From Janibacter cremeus (lineage in GTDB: Bacteria > Actinomycetota > Actinomycetes > Actinomycetales > Dermatophilaceae): 64,000 bases of DNA. The notes under the pieces were generated by a model that searched no databases, was not told where the DNA came from, and worked only from the letters and a program-made list of their open reading frames with translations. The position numbers were made by a program, and so were the translations under genes. The stretch is from assembly GCF_013409205.1 (NCBI RefSeq), contig NZ_JACCAE010000001.1, forward strand, positions 1,240,001 through 1,304,000, given 5' to 3'. Positions 1 to 8,715 of this stretch are shown here, piece after piece. Within the stretch, counting starts at the first letter, position 1. The number at the start of each line of letters is the position of its first letter.

Positions 1-178
1 GCTCGCCCATCGGTCCCGTCCTCTCGTCCCTGGCCGGTCCCTGCGATCGGCCATGCGCCCAGCCCACCGGCTGCGGCAGGCGAGGGGGACCCCCTTCGGC
101 CTGCTGTGGAGAGCGCGACCGCGCGTGCCGGGGCTGTGGACGGACCGCGGGGCGGGGATCATCCGCGAGGATGGACCC
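1..178. other. Leader region without a recognisable gene
   Basis: I see no convincing gene here. An open frame runs through it into the SDR gene, but its N-terminal extension is Arg/Pro-rich and looks like noncoding GC-rich sequence. It holds one copy of the over-represented 9-mer (CCCCCTTCG at 90-98) and a GA-rich stretch just before the start at 179. Confidence 0.5.
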
Positions 179-1012
179 ATGAGCACCTCCCCCGTCGCCC
201 TGGTCACCGGCGCCTCCTCGGGCATCGGCGAAGCCTGCGCCATCGCCCTCGCCACAGCGGGATGGACGGTCGTCGGCGCGGCCCGACGCCTCGACCGCCT
301 CGAGCCCCTGCGGGCGAAGGGGGTCGTCCCCCACGGCGTCGACGTCACCGACGACGCGTCGATGGTCACCCTCGTCGACGACGTCATCGCCGACCACGGC
401 CGCATCGACGTGCTGGTCAACAACGCCGGCTACTCGGTCTTCGGCGCGGTCGAGGACGTCCCCGTCGACGTCGCCCGTCGCCAGCTCGAGGTCAACGTCC
501 TGGGGGTCTCCCGGATGAGCCAGCTCGTCCTGCCGTACATGCGCGCCGCCGGTGCGGGGCGGATCATCAACATCGCCTCGGTCGCCGGTCAGGTGAGTGA
601 GCCGCTCGGCGGTTGGTACCACGCGAGCAAGTACGCCGTGGAGGCCCTCAGCGACGCGATGCGCATGGAGCTGGCCCCGCACGGGGTGCAGGTCTCGATC
701 ATCGAACCGGGCGCCATCCGCACCGAGTTCGGTGACATCGCCGCGGACTCCCTCGCCGAGCACTCCGGCTCCGGGGCCTACGCCGCGCAGGCACGCCGGA
801 TGGCCCGGGCGCACGAGCGGATGTTCGGGGTCGATGCCGCGGACGTCTCCGTGGTCGTCAAGGCGATCCTCCACGCGGCCACCGCCACGCGGCCCCGGGC
901 GCGCTACCAGGTGCCGGCGAGTGCGCGGGCGATGGTGGCCGCGACGAAGGTGACCCCCACAGTGGTCATGGACGCGGCGATGGGGCGAATGTTCGGGACC
1001 AGCCGGACCTGA
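179..1012 (+). CDS. SDR family oxidoreductase
   Basis: This 277-residue protein is a classical short-chain dehydrogenase/reductase. The N-terminal Rossmann glycine motif TGASSGIG is at about residues 8-15, NNAG follows in the middle, and the catalytic pair is in YHASK. An ARR after the second strand favours NADP(H), which is inference. The substrate cannot be read from the sequence. I start at ATG 179 because the motif then lies at its usual distance from the N terminus; the open frame reaches back to 53 but encodes only low-complexity sequence. It sits just upstream of menB, but nothing shows a role in menaquinone synthesis. Confidence 0.85.
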   Translation: MSTSPVALVTGASSGIGEACAIALATAGWTVVGAARRLDRLEPLRAKGVVPHGVDVTDDASMVTLVDDVIADHGRIDVLVNNAGYSVFGAVEDVPVDVARRQLEVNVLGVSRMSQLVLPYMRAAGAGRIINIASVAGQVSEPLGGWYHASKYAVEALSDAMRMELAPHGVQVSIIEPGAIRTEFGDIAADSLAEHSGSGAYAAQARRMARAHERMFGVDAADVSVVVKAILHAATATRPRARYQVPASARAMVAATKVTPTVVMDAAMGRMFGTSRT

Positions 1013-1039
1013 TCCTGTGCTCGGCATAGGCTCGGCCCC

Positions 1040-1996
1040 GTGAGTGCACTGGACAACGTCAGCGAGACCTTCGACCCGCAGGCCTGGGAGGTGGTCCCCG
1101 GCTTCGAGGACCTCACCGACCTCACCTACCACCGCGCCAAGGAGCTCGGCTGCGTGCGGATCGCCTTCGACCGCCCGGAGATCCTCAACGCCTTCCGGCC
1201 GCACACGGTCGACGAGCTCTACCGGGTGCTCGACCACGCCCGCCAGAGCCCCGACGTGGGCGTCGTCCTGCTCACCGGCAACGGCCCCACCCCGCGCGAG
1301 GGCAGCAGTGCGACGACACAGGGCTGGTCGTTCTGCACCGGCGGCGACCAGCGCATCCGCGGCCGCTCGGGGTACCAGTACGCGTCCGACCCGACCGGTG
1401 ACGACTCCGTCGCGGGCATCGACGAGCGGCGGGTCAAGGCCGAAGGGGGCCGCCTGCACATCCTCGAGGTGCAGCGCCTCATCCGCACCATGCCCAAGGT
1501 CGTCATCGCCCTCGTCGGTGGCTGGGCCGCCGGTGGTGGGCACTCGCTGCACGTCGTGTGCGACATGACGATCGCCAGCCAGCACGCCCGGTTCAAGCAG
1601 ACCGACGCCGACGTGGGCTCCTTCGACGGCGGGTACGGCAGCGCCTACCTGGCGAAGATGGTCGGCCAGAAGCGCGCCCGCGAGATCTTCTTCCTCGGCC
1701 GCGCCTACACCGCTGCGGATGCCTACGAGTGGGGCGCGGTGAACGCGGTCGTCGACCACGCGGAGCTCGAGACCGAGGCGCTGACGATGGCCCGCGAGAT
1801 CATGGCCAAGTCGCCGACTGCCATCCGGATGGTCAAGTTCGCGCTCAACCTCACCGACGACGGGCTCACGGGCCAGCAGGTCTTCGCCGGCGAGGCGACC
1901 CGGCTGGCGTACATGACCGACGAGGCCGTCGAGGGGCGTGACCAGTTCCTCGACAAGCGTGAGCCGGACTGGTCGCCCTTCCCCTGGTACTTCTGA
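1040..1996 (+). CDS. menB: 1,4-dihydroxy-2-naphthoyl-CoA synthase MenB
   Basis: MenB closes the second ring of menaquinone by converting o-succinylbenzoyl-CoA to 1,4-dihydroxy-2-naphthoyl-CoA. The 318 residues have crotonase features: FCTGGDQRIRG forming part of the oxyanion hole, GGWAAGGGHSLHVVCDM, and the MenB-typical block GSFDGGYGSAYLAKMVGQKR. The length matches actinobacterial MenB (around 310). The start is GTG 1040, 27 bp after the SDR stop. menE and menA follow on the same strand, so these three genes cover ring closure, CoA activation and prenylation. Confidence 0.95.
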   Translation: MSALDNVSETFDPQAWEVVPGFEDLTDLTYHRAKELGCVRIAFDRPEILNAFRPHTVDELYRVLDHARQSPDVGVVLLTGNGPTPREGSSATTQGWSFCTGGDQRIRGRSGYQYASDPTGDDSVAGIDERRVKAEGGRLHILEVQRLIRTMPKVVIALVGGWAAGGGHSLHVVCDMTIASQHARFKQTDADVGSFDGGYGSAYLAKMVGQKRAREIFFLGRAYTAADAYEWGAVNAVVDHAELETEALTMAREIMAKSPTAIRMVKFALNLTDDGLTGQQVFAGEATRLAYMTDEAVEGRDQFLDKREPDWSPFPWYF

Positions 1997-2153
1997 TGGC
2001 AGGTGCACCGTTGCCGGAGTTCGATCTTCGTCGCACTGGTTCCCTGCGTTCAAGAGTAGTCACCGCGTCCCGGTGGTCGACGGGGGCCATCCCACCGTCC
2101 ACAGGCTCCGCCCCCTCGACCACGTCGGCTCTGGTGTCCGCCAAGATGGACGC

Positions 2154-3302
2154 GTGCCGATCACCCCGCTCCCCCTGCCAGCAGGTCCCGCCGTGCTCGA
2201 GGCCCTACCGGTCCTCGAGCGCGCGCTGACCGGCACCGCGCCGATCCACCCGCACGCGTCGGACGAGTCACCAGCGATCCCCGAGGGCACGATCCCGCAG
2301 GACCTCGCCGTCACGGTCGCCACCTCCGGCTCGACCGGGACACCCAAGCTCTCCCTCCTCACGGCGGCGAATCTCATCGCGAGCGCCGAGGCGACCGCCG
2401 AGCGGCTCGGTGGCCACGGGCAGTGGCTGCTCACCCTCCCGCCGCACCACATCGCGGGCCTGCAGGTCCTCCTGCGCAGCATCACGGCGGGGACGACCCC
2501 TGTGGTCATCGAGGCGTCGGAGGTCACCCCCTTCGCCCTCGTCGAGGCCACCGCCGGCATGTCCGCGGAGCGGCGCTACACCTCCCTCGTGCCCACCCAG
2601 CTCGCTCGGCTCGTCGATGACCCGCTCGGGCTGGAGGCACTGCGCCGCTTCGACGCGATCCTCGTCGGCGGGGCCGCCACTCCCGCACCGCTGCTCGATC
2701 GCGCGCGCTCACTCGGTGTACGGGTCGTCACGACGTACGGCATGTCCGAGACCGCCGGCGGGTGCGTCTACAACGGCAAGCCACTGCGCGGGGTCGACGT
2801 GCGTGCCGATGACTCCGGCGTGATCCACCTCGGTGGCCCCGTCGTGGCGCACGGCTACCTCGGCCTGCAGACGGATTCCTTTGTGGCAGAGGGCGGTCAA
2901 CGATGGTTCCGCACCGGTGACTTCGGCTCCGTCGACGGCGAAGGGAGGGTCACGATCCTCGGTCGGGCCGACGACGTGATCAACAGCGGCGGGATGAAGG
3001 TCGCCCCCCGTCTGGTGGAGGAGGCCGTGGTGGCCCATGTCCCGGCGGTCACCGGGGCCGTCGTCGTCGGTGTCCCCGACGCGGAGTGGGGCGAGATCGT
3101 GGCGCTGGCCGCGGTGACCTCGCCCGGCGGCCCCCCCGAGGGGCTCGTGCCCGAGGTCGGCCTGACCGAGATCCGCGAGATGTTGCGCCCCCACCTTCCC
3201 GCCCACGCGCTCCCCCGACGGGTCCTGGTGGTGGCGGAGATGCCCCTGCGCGGCCCGGGAAAGCCCGACCGCACCGCCGTGGCGCGTCTGCTGCAAGCCT
3301 GA
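2154..3302 (+). CDS. menE: o-succinylbenzoate-CoA ligase MenE
   Basis: MenE adenylates o-succinylbenzoate and joins it to CoA, giving the substrate of MenB. The 382-residue protein has the ANL-superfamily phosphate loop TSGSTGTPK at residues 57-65, the TYGMSE motif in the middle and a C-terminal TGDFG hinge region followed by GRADDVINSGG. It is shorter than most acyl-CoA synthetases, as is usual for actinobacterial MenE. I chose GTG 2154; the frame is open back to 1938, overlapping menB, but the extension is not protein-like. About 157 bp without a gene lie between menB and this start. Confidence 0.92.
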   Translation: MPITPLPLPAGPAVLEALPVLERALTGTAPIHPHASDESPAIPEGTIPQDLAVTVATSGSTGTPKLSLLTAANLIASAEATAERLGGHGQWLLTLPPHHIAGLQVLLRSITAGTTPVVIEASEVTPFALVEATAGMSAERRYTSLVPTQLARLVDDPLGLEALRRFDAILVGGAATPAPLLDRARSLGVRVVTTYGMSETAGGCVYNGKPLRGVDVRADDSGVIHLGGPVVAHGYLGLQTDSFVAEGGQRWFRTGDFGSVDGEGRVTILGRADDVINSGGMKVAPRLVEEAVVAHVPAVTGAVVVGVPDAEWGEIVALAAVTSPGGPPEGLVPEVGLTEIREMLRPHLPAHALPRRVLVVAEMPLRGPGKPDRTAVARLLQA

Positions 3303-3323
3303 TCGCTCGTAGGATCAACCATC

Positions 3324-4214
3324 GTGGCCTCACTCTCCGACTGGGTCGCCGGCGCCCGCCCGCGAACCCTCCCTGCAGCGATCGCTCCCGTGATCGTCGG
3401 CACGGCTGCCGCCGCAGCCCACCTGGACCTCGAGGAGGAGAAGCCGGGCGCCGTGCTCGGCTTCGCCCTGCTCGCCCTGCTCGTCTCCTGCTGCCTGCAG
3501 ATCGGCGTCAACTACGCCAACGACTACAGCGACGGCATCCGCGGCACGGACGAGGAGCGCGTCGGCCCGGTCCGCCTCGTCGGGCAGGGCCTGGCCGATC
3601 CGGCAAACGTCAAGACGATGGCCTTCTCCTTCTTCGGGCTCGGGGGGTTCTTCGGCTTCGCCCTCGTCGCCCTGAGTGCGGCGTGGATCCTGCTGCCGAT
3701 CGGCGCGCTCGCGATCCTCGCGGCCTGGCGCTACACCGGCGGCGACAACCCCTACGGCTACCGCGGGCTCGGTGAGGTGTACGTCTTCATCTTCTTCGGC
3801 CTCGTCGCCACGCTCGGCACGCTCTACGCCCAGATCGGCACGATCACCCTTGTCGGAGTGCTCGGCGCGATCGCTGTCGGGTCGCTGGCGAGCGCGATCC
3901 TCGTGGCCAACAACCTGCGTGACATCCCCTCCGACAGCGTCACCGGCAAGACGACGCTCGCGGTGCGCCTCGGCGATGCACGCACCCGCCGGCTCTACCT
4001 CGCGCTCTTCGCGGTGGCCGCCGTGTGCACACTGCTCATGGCGATCTGGCAGATCTGGGCGCCGGTCGCGATCCTGGGGCTGCTCATGGCCTGGCCGGGC
4101 ATCAAGGCCGTCAAGGACGGAGCCACCGGCCGGGCACTGATCCCCGCACTGGCGCTGACCGGCCTGGCCGAGCTGCTGTGGGCGGTCCTGCTCATCGTCC
4201 CGTTGGCCGTCTGA
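3324..4214 (+). CDS. menA: 1,4-dihydroxy-2-naphthoate polyprenyltransferase MenA
   Basis: MenA attaches the isoprenoid tail to 1,4-dihydroxy-2-naphthoate in the membrane, giving demethylmenaquinone. The 296-residue protein is a UbiA-superfamily integral membrane enzyme. The first Asp-rich motif is NDYSDGIRGTD (residues 66-76) and the second NNLRDIPSDSVTGK (near 190-205), with about eight hydrophobic segments. It starts at GTG 3324, 21 bp after menE, and completes the men cluster. Confidence 0.95.
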   Translation: MASLSDWVAGARPRTLPAAIAPVIVGTAAAAAHLDLEEEKPGAVLGFALLALLVSCCLQIGVNYANDYSDGIRGTDEERVGPVRLVGQGLADPANVKTMAFSFFGLGGFFGFALVALSAAWILLPIGALAILAAWRYTGGDNPYGYRGLGEVYVFIFFGLVATLGTLYAQIGTITLVGVLGAIAVGSLASAILVANNLRDIPSDSVTGKTTLAVRLGDARTRRLYLALFAVAAVCTLLMAIWQIWAPVAILGLLMAWPGIKAVKDGATGRALIPALALTGLAELLWAVLLIVPLAV

Positions 4215-4460
4215 GTCCCGCCGGGCCAACGCGCTCCGGGCGTGACGGCGAAAGTGACGGTGGCCTGGTGCCCACGCCGACCATCATCTGGCCGGGCATC
4301 CCTGACGAGGCCGCCGTAACAGTCCGTGGCCGGGTCATGACGCGGCCAGCACAGGATTTCCCGGCCAACTGGAGACTACGCAGCCATCCGGCACCCGCTC
4401 GTCACATGAATATCGGATCACCCGAGAAACTGGAGACGACGCAGAGCCCCGCCGGCCGAC
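4215..4460. other. Intergenic region between convergent menA and DUF4229 genes
   Basis: No gene is seen. It contains a 17-bp direct repeat, AACTGGAGACNACGCAG, at 4367-4383 and 4428-4444, differing at one position. A short symmetric element, GGCCGGGTCATGACGCGGCC, lies near 4328-4347. No clear stem followed by a T-run was found. Confidence 0.4.
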
Positions 4461-4787
4461 TCAGCGGTAGGTCTCCTCCTCGTCCTCTGCAGGGGCGTCG
4501 GCCTCGCGCGCAGCGGACTTGCTCCCGCCCTGCGCGCGGTCCTCGACGGCCTCGTCGGTGTCGGTCCGGGCAGCGTGCGCCCGGGCCTTGGCCTCACGAC
4601 GCGCCTCGATCTGGGTGATCATGTCCGCGCGGAAGGGCTTGAGCACGACCGCCGAGATGACCATCGACGCCAGGGCGGCGAGGACGGCCAGCCAGGGCAG
4701 CTCGTTGCCGTCCCTCAGCCCGAGCAGCCAGAACAGCGCGAGGCAGCCGAAGAAGATCAGGAACCGGAGCAGGGTGTAGCGGATCAT
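4461..4787 (-). CDS. DUF4229 small membrane protein
   Basis: This 108-residue protein has two N-terminal hydrophobic segments (about residues 5-25 and 30-52), then a charged Arg/Ala/Glu-rich tail likely to be cytoplasmic and helical. The pattern matches the actinobacterial DUF4229 family, whose function is not known to me. It starts 8 bp after ccsB on the same strand and so probably ends the cytochrome c maturation operon. That placement hints at a membrane-assembly role but does not prove it. Confidence 0.75.
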   Translation of the reverse strand: MIRYTLLRFLIFFGCLALFWLLGLRDGNELPWLAVLAALASMVISAVVLKPFRADMITQIEARREAKARAHAARTDTDEAVEDRAQGGSKSAAREADAPAEDEEETYR

Positions 4788-4794
4788 GACGGCC

Positions 4795-5751
4795 TCACTG
4801 GGCGTAGCTGTGCTGGCCGATGAAGTAGAAGTTCACGACCGTGTAGTTGATGATGATGCAGGCGAAACCGGCGATCGCGATCCAGTTCGCCGAGCGCCGC
4901 GAGGTGTTCTTCGTCGCCCGGGCGTGCAGGTAGGCGGCGTAGACCGTCCAGATGACGAAGGTCCACACCTCCTTCGGGTCCCAGTTCCAGTAGGAACCCC
5001 AGGCCTCGCGCGCCCAGATGGCGCCGGCGATGAGCGTGAAGGACCACAGCGGGAACCCGATGATGTGCAGCGAGTAGGAGAACTTCTCCAGCGAACGCGC
5101 CGGGGGCAGCTTGCGCCAGAAGCGCTCGCCACCGACCCCGCGGTCGCTGAGCAGGTACAGCCCACTGACGATCGCGCCGACGGTGAAGACCCCGACCGAC
5201 AGGGTCGCGACGGTCACGTGGATCGGCAACCAGTAGGACTGCAGCGAGGGCACGACCTCGTCGGCCTCGACGTACCACGCGGTCGAGGCGACCATGAGCA
5301 GCAGCGTGACGAAGGCGGTCACGAAGACGCCGAGCCAGCGCAGGTCGCGGCGCAGCGAGGCCACGCCGAACGTGGCCAGGGCGAAGAAGGCGCCGGCGGT
5401 ACTGAACTCGAAGAGGTTCCCCAGCGGGAAGCGCCCGACGGCGAACCCGCGCAGCGCGAACGAGAGCAGGAGGAGCCCCGCACCGAGCCACGACAGGGAG
5501 CCGGCGATACCGGCGGCCTTGCGCGCCTTCATCGGTGTCTCGACGGCAGCCCCGTCACCGGTCGCCTCAGAGGTGTCGCCCTGCGACGGGCCACCCACGG
5601 TCGCCGGGACCTTCGTGTCCGTCTCGACCTGCTCACGCACCGGCACCGCCTGCGCGAGGTAGAGGGCGTAGCAGAGCATCGCCACCGTGACCACCAGCGC
5701 GGCGGAGGCCAGCGCGTAGTTGGCGTACTGGGCCAGCATCTCGTTGTTCAT
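4795..5751 (-). CDS. ccsB: Cytochrome c biogenesis protein CcsB (CcsA/ResC family)
   Basis: This is the haem-handling subunit of system II cytochrome c maturation; with ResB it delivers haem to apocytochromes outside the membrane. The 318 residues contain about eight transmembrane segments and the tryptophan-rich signature WNWDPKEVWTF near residue 255, which binds haem in this family. The Glu/Pro-rich stretch around residues 35-70 is an insert between the first two membrane segments. The start overlaps the resB stop by 4 nt (5748-5751), indicating translational coupling. Confidence 0.93.
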   Translation of the reverse strand: MNNEMLAQYANYALASAALVVTVAMLCYALYLAQAVPVREQVETDTKVPATVGGPSQGDTSEATGDGAAVETPMKARKAAGIAGSLSWLGAGLLLLSFALRGFAVGRFPLGNLFEFSTAGAFFALATFGVASLRRDLRWLGVFVTAFVTLLLMVASTAWYVEADEVVPSLQSYWLPIHVTVATLSVGVFTVGAIVSGLYLLSDRGVGGERFWRKLPPARSLEKFSYSLHIIGFPLWSFTLIAGAIWAREAWGSYWNWDPKEVWTFVIWTVYAAYLHARATKNTSRRSANWIAIAGFACIIINYTVVNFYFIGQHSYAQ

Positions 5752-7331
5752 GATGTCCTCGATTCTCCCACGAGCTGGTCACGCACGTGCTCGACCACCT
5801 CACTCAGGCCCTCGTCATCGTCGCGGCTCATCCCGCCGACCTCCACGCGCACCCGGCCCTCGACCTCGGTCAGGCGCACGAAGACGCGCCGTCGCTTGAT
5901 CACGAGGGTGGCGATGAGGCCACCGAGCGCCAGCAACGCGGAGACGAGCGTCAGCTCCTTGCCGGGGTCGCTGCGCACGGAGAAGCCGGCGTAGCGCTCG
6001 ATGCCGTCGAAGGTGATCGTGCCGCGATCGTCGGGCAGCGTCTTGGTGTCCCCGGGGGTCAGCCACAGCCGCAGCTGGTCGGTGCCCTCGCTGGTGACGA
6101 CCTTGTCCATCGACTCGGTGTCGAGGGTGAAGATGTTCTGCGGACGGCCACCGGGGTACAGCTCGCCGGTGTAGAGGCTCAGTGCGAGCGCGGGGGCCCG
6201 GGTGTCGGGGAAGACCGAGATCGGCCCCTGCTCCGGGTCGATCGTCGCGGTGGGCAGGAAGAGCCCGACGAAGCCGAACTGCTCGGGCTGCGTGGCCGCC
6301 CCGACCTTGATCGCACCGGTGGAGCGGTAGTTGCCGTCCTGCGCGAGGAAGGGGGTCGCCCCCTTGTAGAGGACCTCCCCCTCGTCGTCCTTGACGGTCA
6401 CGACGGGCGCGTAGCCGTTGCCGAGGAGGAAGACGGTCGAGTCCTCCATGTCCAGCGGCTTGTTGACCTTGACGGTGTCGGTGAACTCGTTGCCCTCGAC
6501 GTCCTTGACCGAGACGTGCGCCTCGAAGTCCCGCGGCTGGCCGAAGCTCCGTGCGGCCGGGTCCCGGTCGTTGAAGTCGGCCGTCATCTCATCGACCGTG
6601 ACGGAGAAGGGGGCGAGGGAGGACTCGTCGACGAGCGGTCCCGGCGCCCAGGTGTCGTACCGCGTGACGGTGCTGACGAAGGACTCCCCGGTGGGCACGA
6701 CGATGTCGGCCTTCCACCCCCACAGGTGACCGATGGCGACGCCGATGATCAGCGTGACCAGACTCGTGTGGAAGATGAGGTTGCCGGTCTCCTTGAGGTA
6801 CCCGCTCTCGCCGGAGACGCTGGTCTCGTCGTGGCTGGCGACACGGTAACGGCGCTTGCGCAACGCCCGCGTGGCGGCTGCACGGACCTCCTCGAGACTG
6901 CCGTCGACCTCGCCTTCGGCGTGCGCCTCGAGGCGGGCGAGACGGCGGGGGGCCCGCGGCGGGCGCCCGCGCAGGGCCCGCAGGTGGACCCCGGTGCGCG
7001 GGATGATGCAGCCGATGAGCGAGATGAACAGCAGCAGGTAGATCGCGGAGAACCACGGCGAGCTGTAGACGTCGAAGGCCCCGAGCCTGTCGAGGGTCGG
7101 GCCGGTCGTGGTGTGGCGGGCGAGCCAGTCCGCGGTGCGGCTGGGGTCGATGCTGCGCTGCGGGAAGACCGACCCGGGCACGGCACCGATGGCCAGCAGG
7201 AGCAGCAGGAAGAGCGCGGTGCGCATGCTCGTCAGCTGGCGCCAGCCCCAGCGCAGGTACCCGACGACACCGAGCCGGGGCTGGGTGACGCTCTGCTGCG
7301 GCGGGGCCTCGCCCTGGTTGCGCCGGGCCAT
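5748..7331 (-). CDS. resB: Cytochrome c biogenesis protein ResB
   Basis: ResB partners CcsB in system II haem delivery. The 527-residue protein has three N-terminal hydrophobic segments (first near residues 30-55, LFLLLLLAIGAVPGSVF), a large extracytoplasmic middle region and a last hydrophobic segment near the C terminus, as in the family. I start at ATG 7331, which overlaps the ccdA stop codon by one base. The open frame extends back to 7637, but that stretch is the shadow of ccdA. It belongs to the resA-ccdA-resB-ccsB operon. Confidence 0.93.
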   Translation of the reverse strand: MARRNQGEAPPQQSVTQPRLGVVGYLRWGWRQLTSMRTALFLLLLLAIGAVPGSVFPQRSIDPSRTADWLARHTTTGPTLDRLGAFDVYSSPWFSAIYLLLFISLIGCIIPRTGVHLRALRGRPPRAPRRLARLEAHAEGEVDGSLEEVRAAATRALRKRRYRVASHDETSVSGESGYLKETGNLIFHTSLVTLIIGVAIGHLWGWKADIVVPTGESFVSTVTRYDTWAPGPLVDESSLAPFSVTVDEMTADFNDRDPAARSFGQPRDFEAHVSVKDVEGNEFTDTVKVNKPLDMEDSTVFLLGNGYAPVVTVKDDEGEVLYKGATPFLAQDGNYRSTGAIKVGAATQPEQFGFVGLFLPTATIDPEQGPISVFPDTRAPALALSLYTGELYPGGRPQNIFTLDTESMDKVVTSEGTDQLRLWLTPGDTKTLPDDRGTITFDGIERYAGFSVRSDPGKELTLVSALLALGGLIATLVIKRRRVFVRLTEVEGRVRVEVGGMSRDDDEGLSEVVEHVRDQLVGESRTS

Positions 7332-8119
7332 CAGATGAGGACCTCCACGTCGCTGATGAGTCGGATCTGCAGCCACTGGTTGATCGCGTCCCAGCCACCG
7401 GTGAGCAGGAGCAGACCGATGATGATCAGCAGGACGGCGCCGATGACCTGGATCATCCGTTGGCGCCGGCGCAGCCACGCCGACACCGGGGCCCAGCGCT
7501 CGTAGGCCGCGGCGATGAGGATGAAGGGCAGCCCCAGCCCGAGGCAGTAGGCGACGGCGAGGATGACCGCGCGCGTCGTCGAGGCGTCGCCGGCGAAGTT
7601 GAGCGCGAGCACGGCGCCGAGGGTCGGGCCCATGCACGGCGCCCAGCCGAGGCCGAAGACCGCCCCGAGGACGGGCGCGCCGGCCAGGCCGGCCGCGGGC
7701 TTGACGGGCAGGCGGAAGGTCCGCTGCGAGCCGGCGCCGAGGAAGACCACGGCCATGAGGATGACGAGGACCCCACCGACGCGCATCAGCAGCTCCCGCT
7801 GCTCGACGAAGATCCGCCCGGCGGTCGCGACGAACATCGACGCGAGCACGAAGACGGCGGTGAAGCCGAGGATGAACAGCAGCGTGCCCAGGACCATCCG
7901 GCCGCGGCTGCGCTCCTCCAAGGCGACGTCGGACAGGCCCGTGACATAGCCGAGGTAGCCCGGCACCAGCGGGAGCACGCAGGGGGTGGCGAAGGAGACG
8001 AGCCCGGCGAGGGCGGCGACGAGCACGGCGAGCGGCAGGGCTCCACCGGCGATCTGGTCGCTCAGCCCAGCAGGAACCGTCGTGGGGGAGGCAAGCCCCG
8101 GCAAGAGCGCGGTCATCAT
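7331..8119 (-). CDS. ccdA: Cytochrome c biogenesis protein CcdA
   Basis: CcdA carries reducing equivalents from cytoplasmic thioredoxin across the membrane to the ResA-like protein. The 262-residue protein has six hydrophobic segments and the two conserved cysteines in FATPCVLPLVPGYLGY and GWAPCMGPTLG. The first of two adjacent ATG codons (8119) overlaps the resA stop by 4 nt; 8116 is the alternative. The order resA-ccdA-resB-ccsB matches the conserved actinobacterial locus. Confidence 0.93.
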   Translation of the reverse strand: MMTALLPGLASPTTVPAGLSDQIAGGALPLAVLVAALAGLVSFATPCVLPLVPGYLGYVTGLSDVALEERSRGRMVLGTLLFILGFTAVFVLASMFVATAGRIFVEQRELLMRVGGVLVILMAVVFLGAGSQRTFRLPVKPAAGLAGAPVLGAVFGLGWAPCMGPTLGAVLALNFAGDASTTRAVILAVAYCLGLGLPFILIAAAYERWAPVSAWLRRRQRMIQVIGAVLLIIIGLLLLTGGWDAINQWLQIRLISDVEVLI

Positions 8120-8706
8120 CCGGCTTCGGCCAAGGTGTCCTCGATGATGCCGGTGAGCGTGCTCTGCGTCACCGGGCCGAGGACGACGGCAGCGATGCGA
8201 CCCTGCTGGTCCAGGACCGCGGTCGAGGGCTGGGTGGTCATCTTGCCCTGCATGTCCAAGGCGGTGGTGCCGGTCTCGTCGTAGATCGAGGGCCAGGTGA
8301 AGCCCCACGTCTTCGCCTGTGCCAGACCGGTGTCCACGGAGGACTCGCGGTAGTCGATGCCGACGAAGGTGACGTCCTCCCCCTTCGTCGCCTCGTGGGT
8401 GTCGACGAGGTCCGGGGCCTCCTTGGCGCACGGTCCGCACCAGCTGGCCCAGAGGTTGACGACGACGACCTCGCCGCGGTGGTCCGCGGAGTCCCACGTC
8501 TCGCCGCGGATGGTCTCGCCGGCCAGCTCGACCGGCTCGTCGCGGTCGTCCTCGGGGATGAGGTGCAGGGTGCCGTCACCGGAGCGGTAGCCGGCGTCTT
8601 GGGCGGCCTCCTGCGTATCGGAGGTCGAGCAGGCCGCGGCGCCGCCGAGGAGGGCGAGCGCACTCGCCGCGGCGGCGAGGGTGCGGGTGAGGCGGTGGTT
8701 GGTCAT
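8116..8706 (-). CDS. resA: ResA/TlpA-type thioredoxin lipoprotein
   Basis: This extracytoplasmic thioredoxin would reduce the CXXCH cysteines of apocytochrome c, taking electrons from CcdA. The 196 residues begin with a signal peptide ending in a lipobox-like GGAAAC (Cys about residue 26), so membrane anchoring through lipid is likely. The redox motif is WCGPC in NLWASWCGPCAKEAP, with the cis-Pro region later (TTQPSTAVL). It is the first gene of the ccdA-resB-ccsB group and starts 9 bp after the phosphatase gene. Confidence 0.88.
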   Translation of the reverse strand: MTNHRLTRTLAAAASALALLGGAAACSTSDTQEAAQDAGYRSGDGTLHLIPEDDRDEPVELAGETIRGETWDSADHRGEVVVVNLWASWCGPCAKEAPDLVDTHEATKGEDVTFVGIDYRESSVDTGLAQAKTWGFTWPSIYDETGTTALDMQGKMTTQPSTAVLDQQGRIAAVVLGPVTQSTLTGIIEDTLAEAG

Positions 8707-8715
8707 CGAAGGGGG

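Noticed and set aside
5787..7505. 572-codon plus-strand frame opposite resB
   Set aside because: It is a high-GC shadow frame; resB on the minus strand has clear family features.
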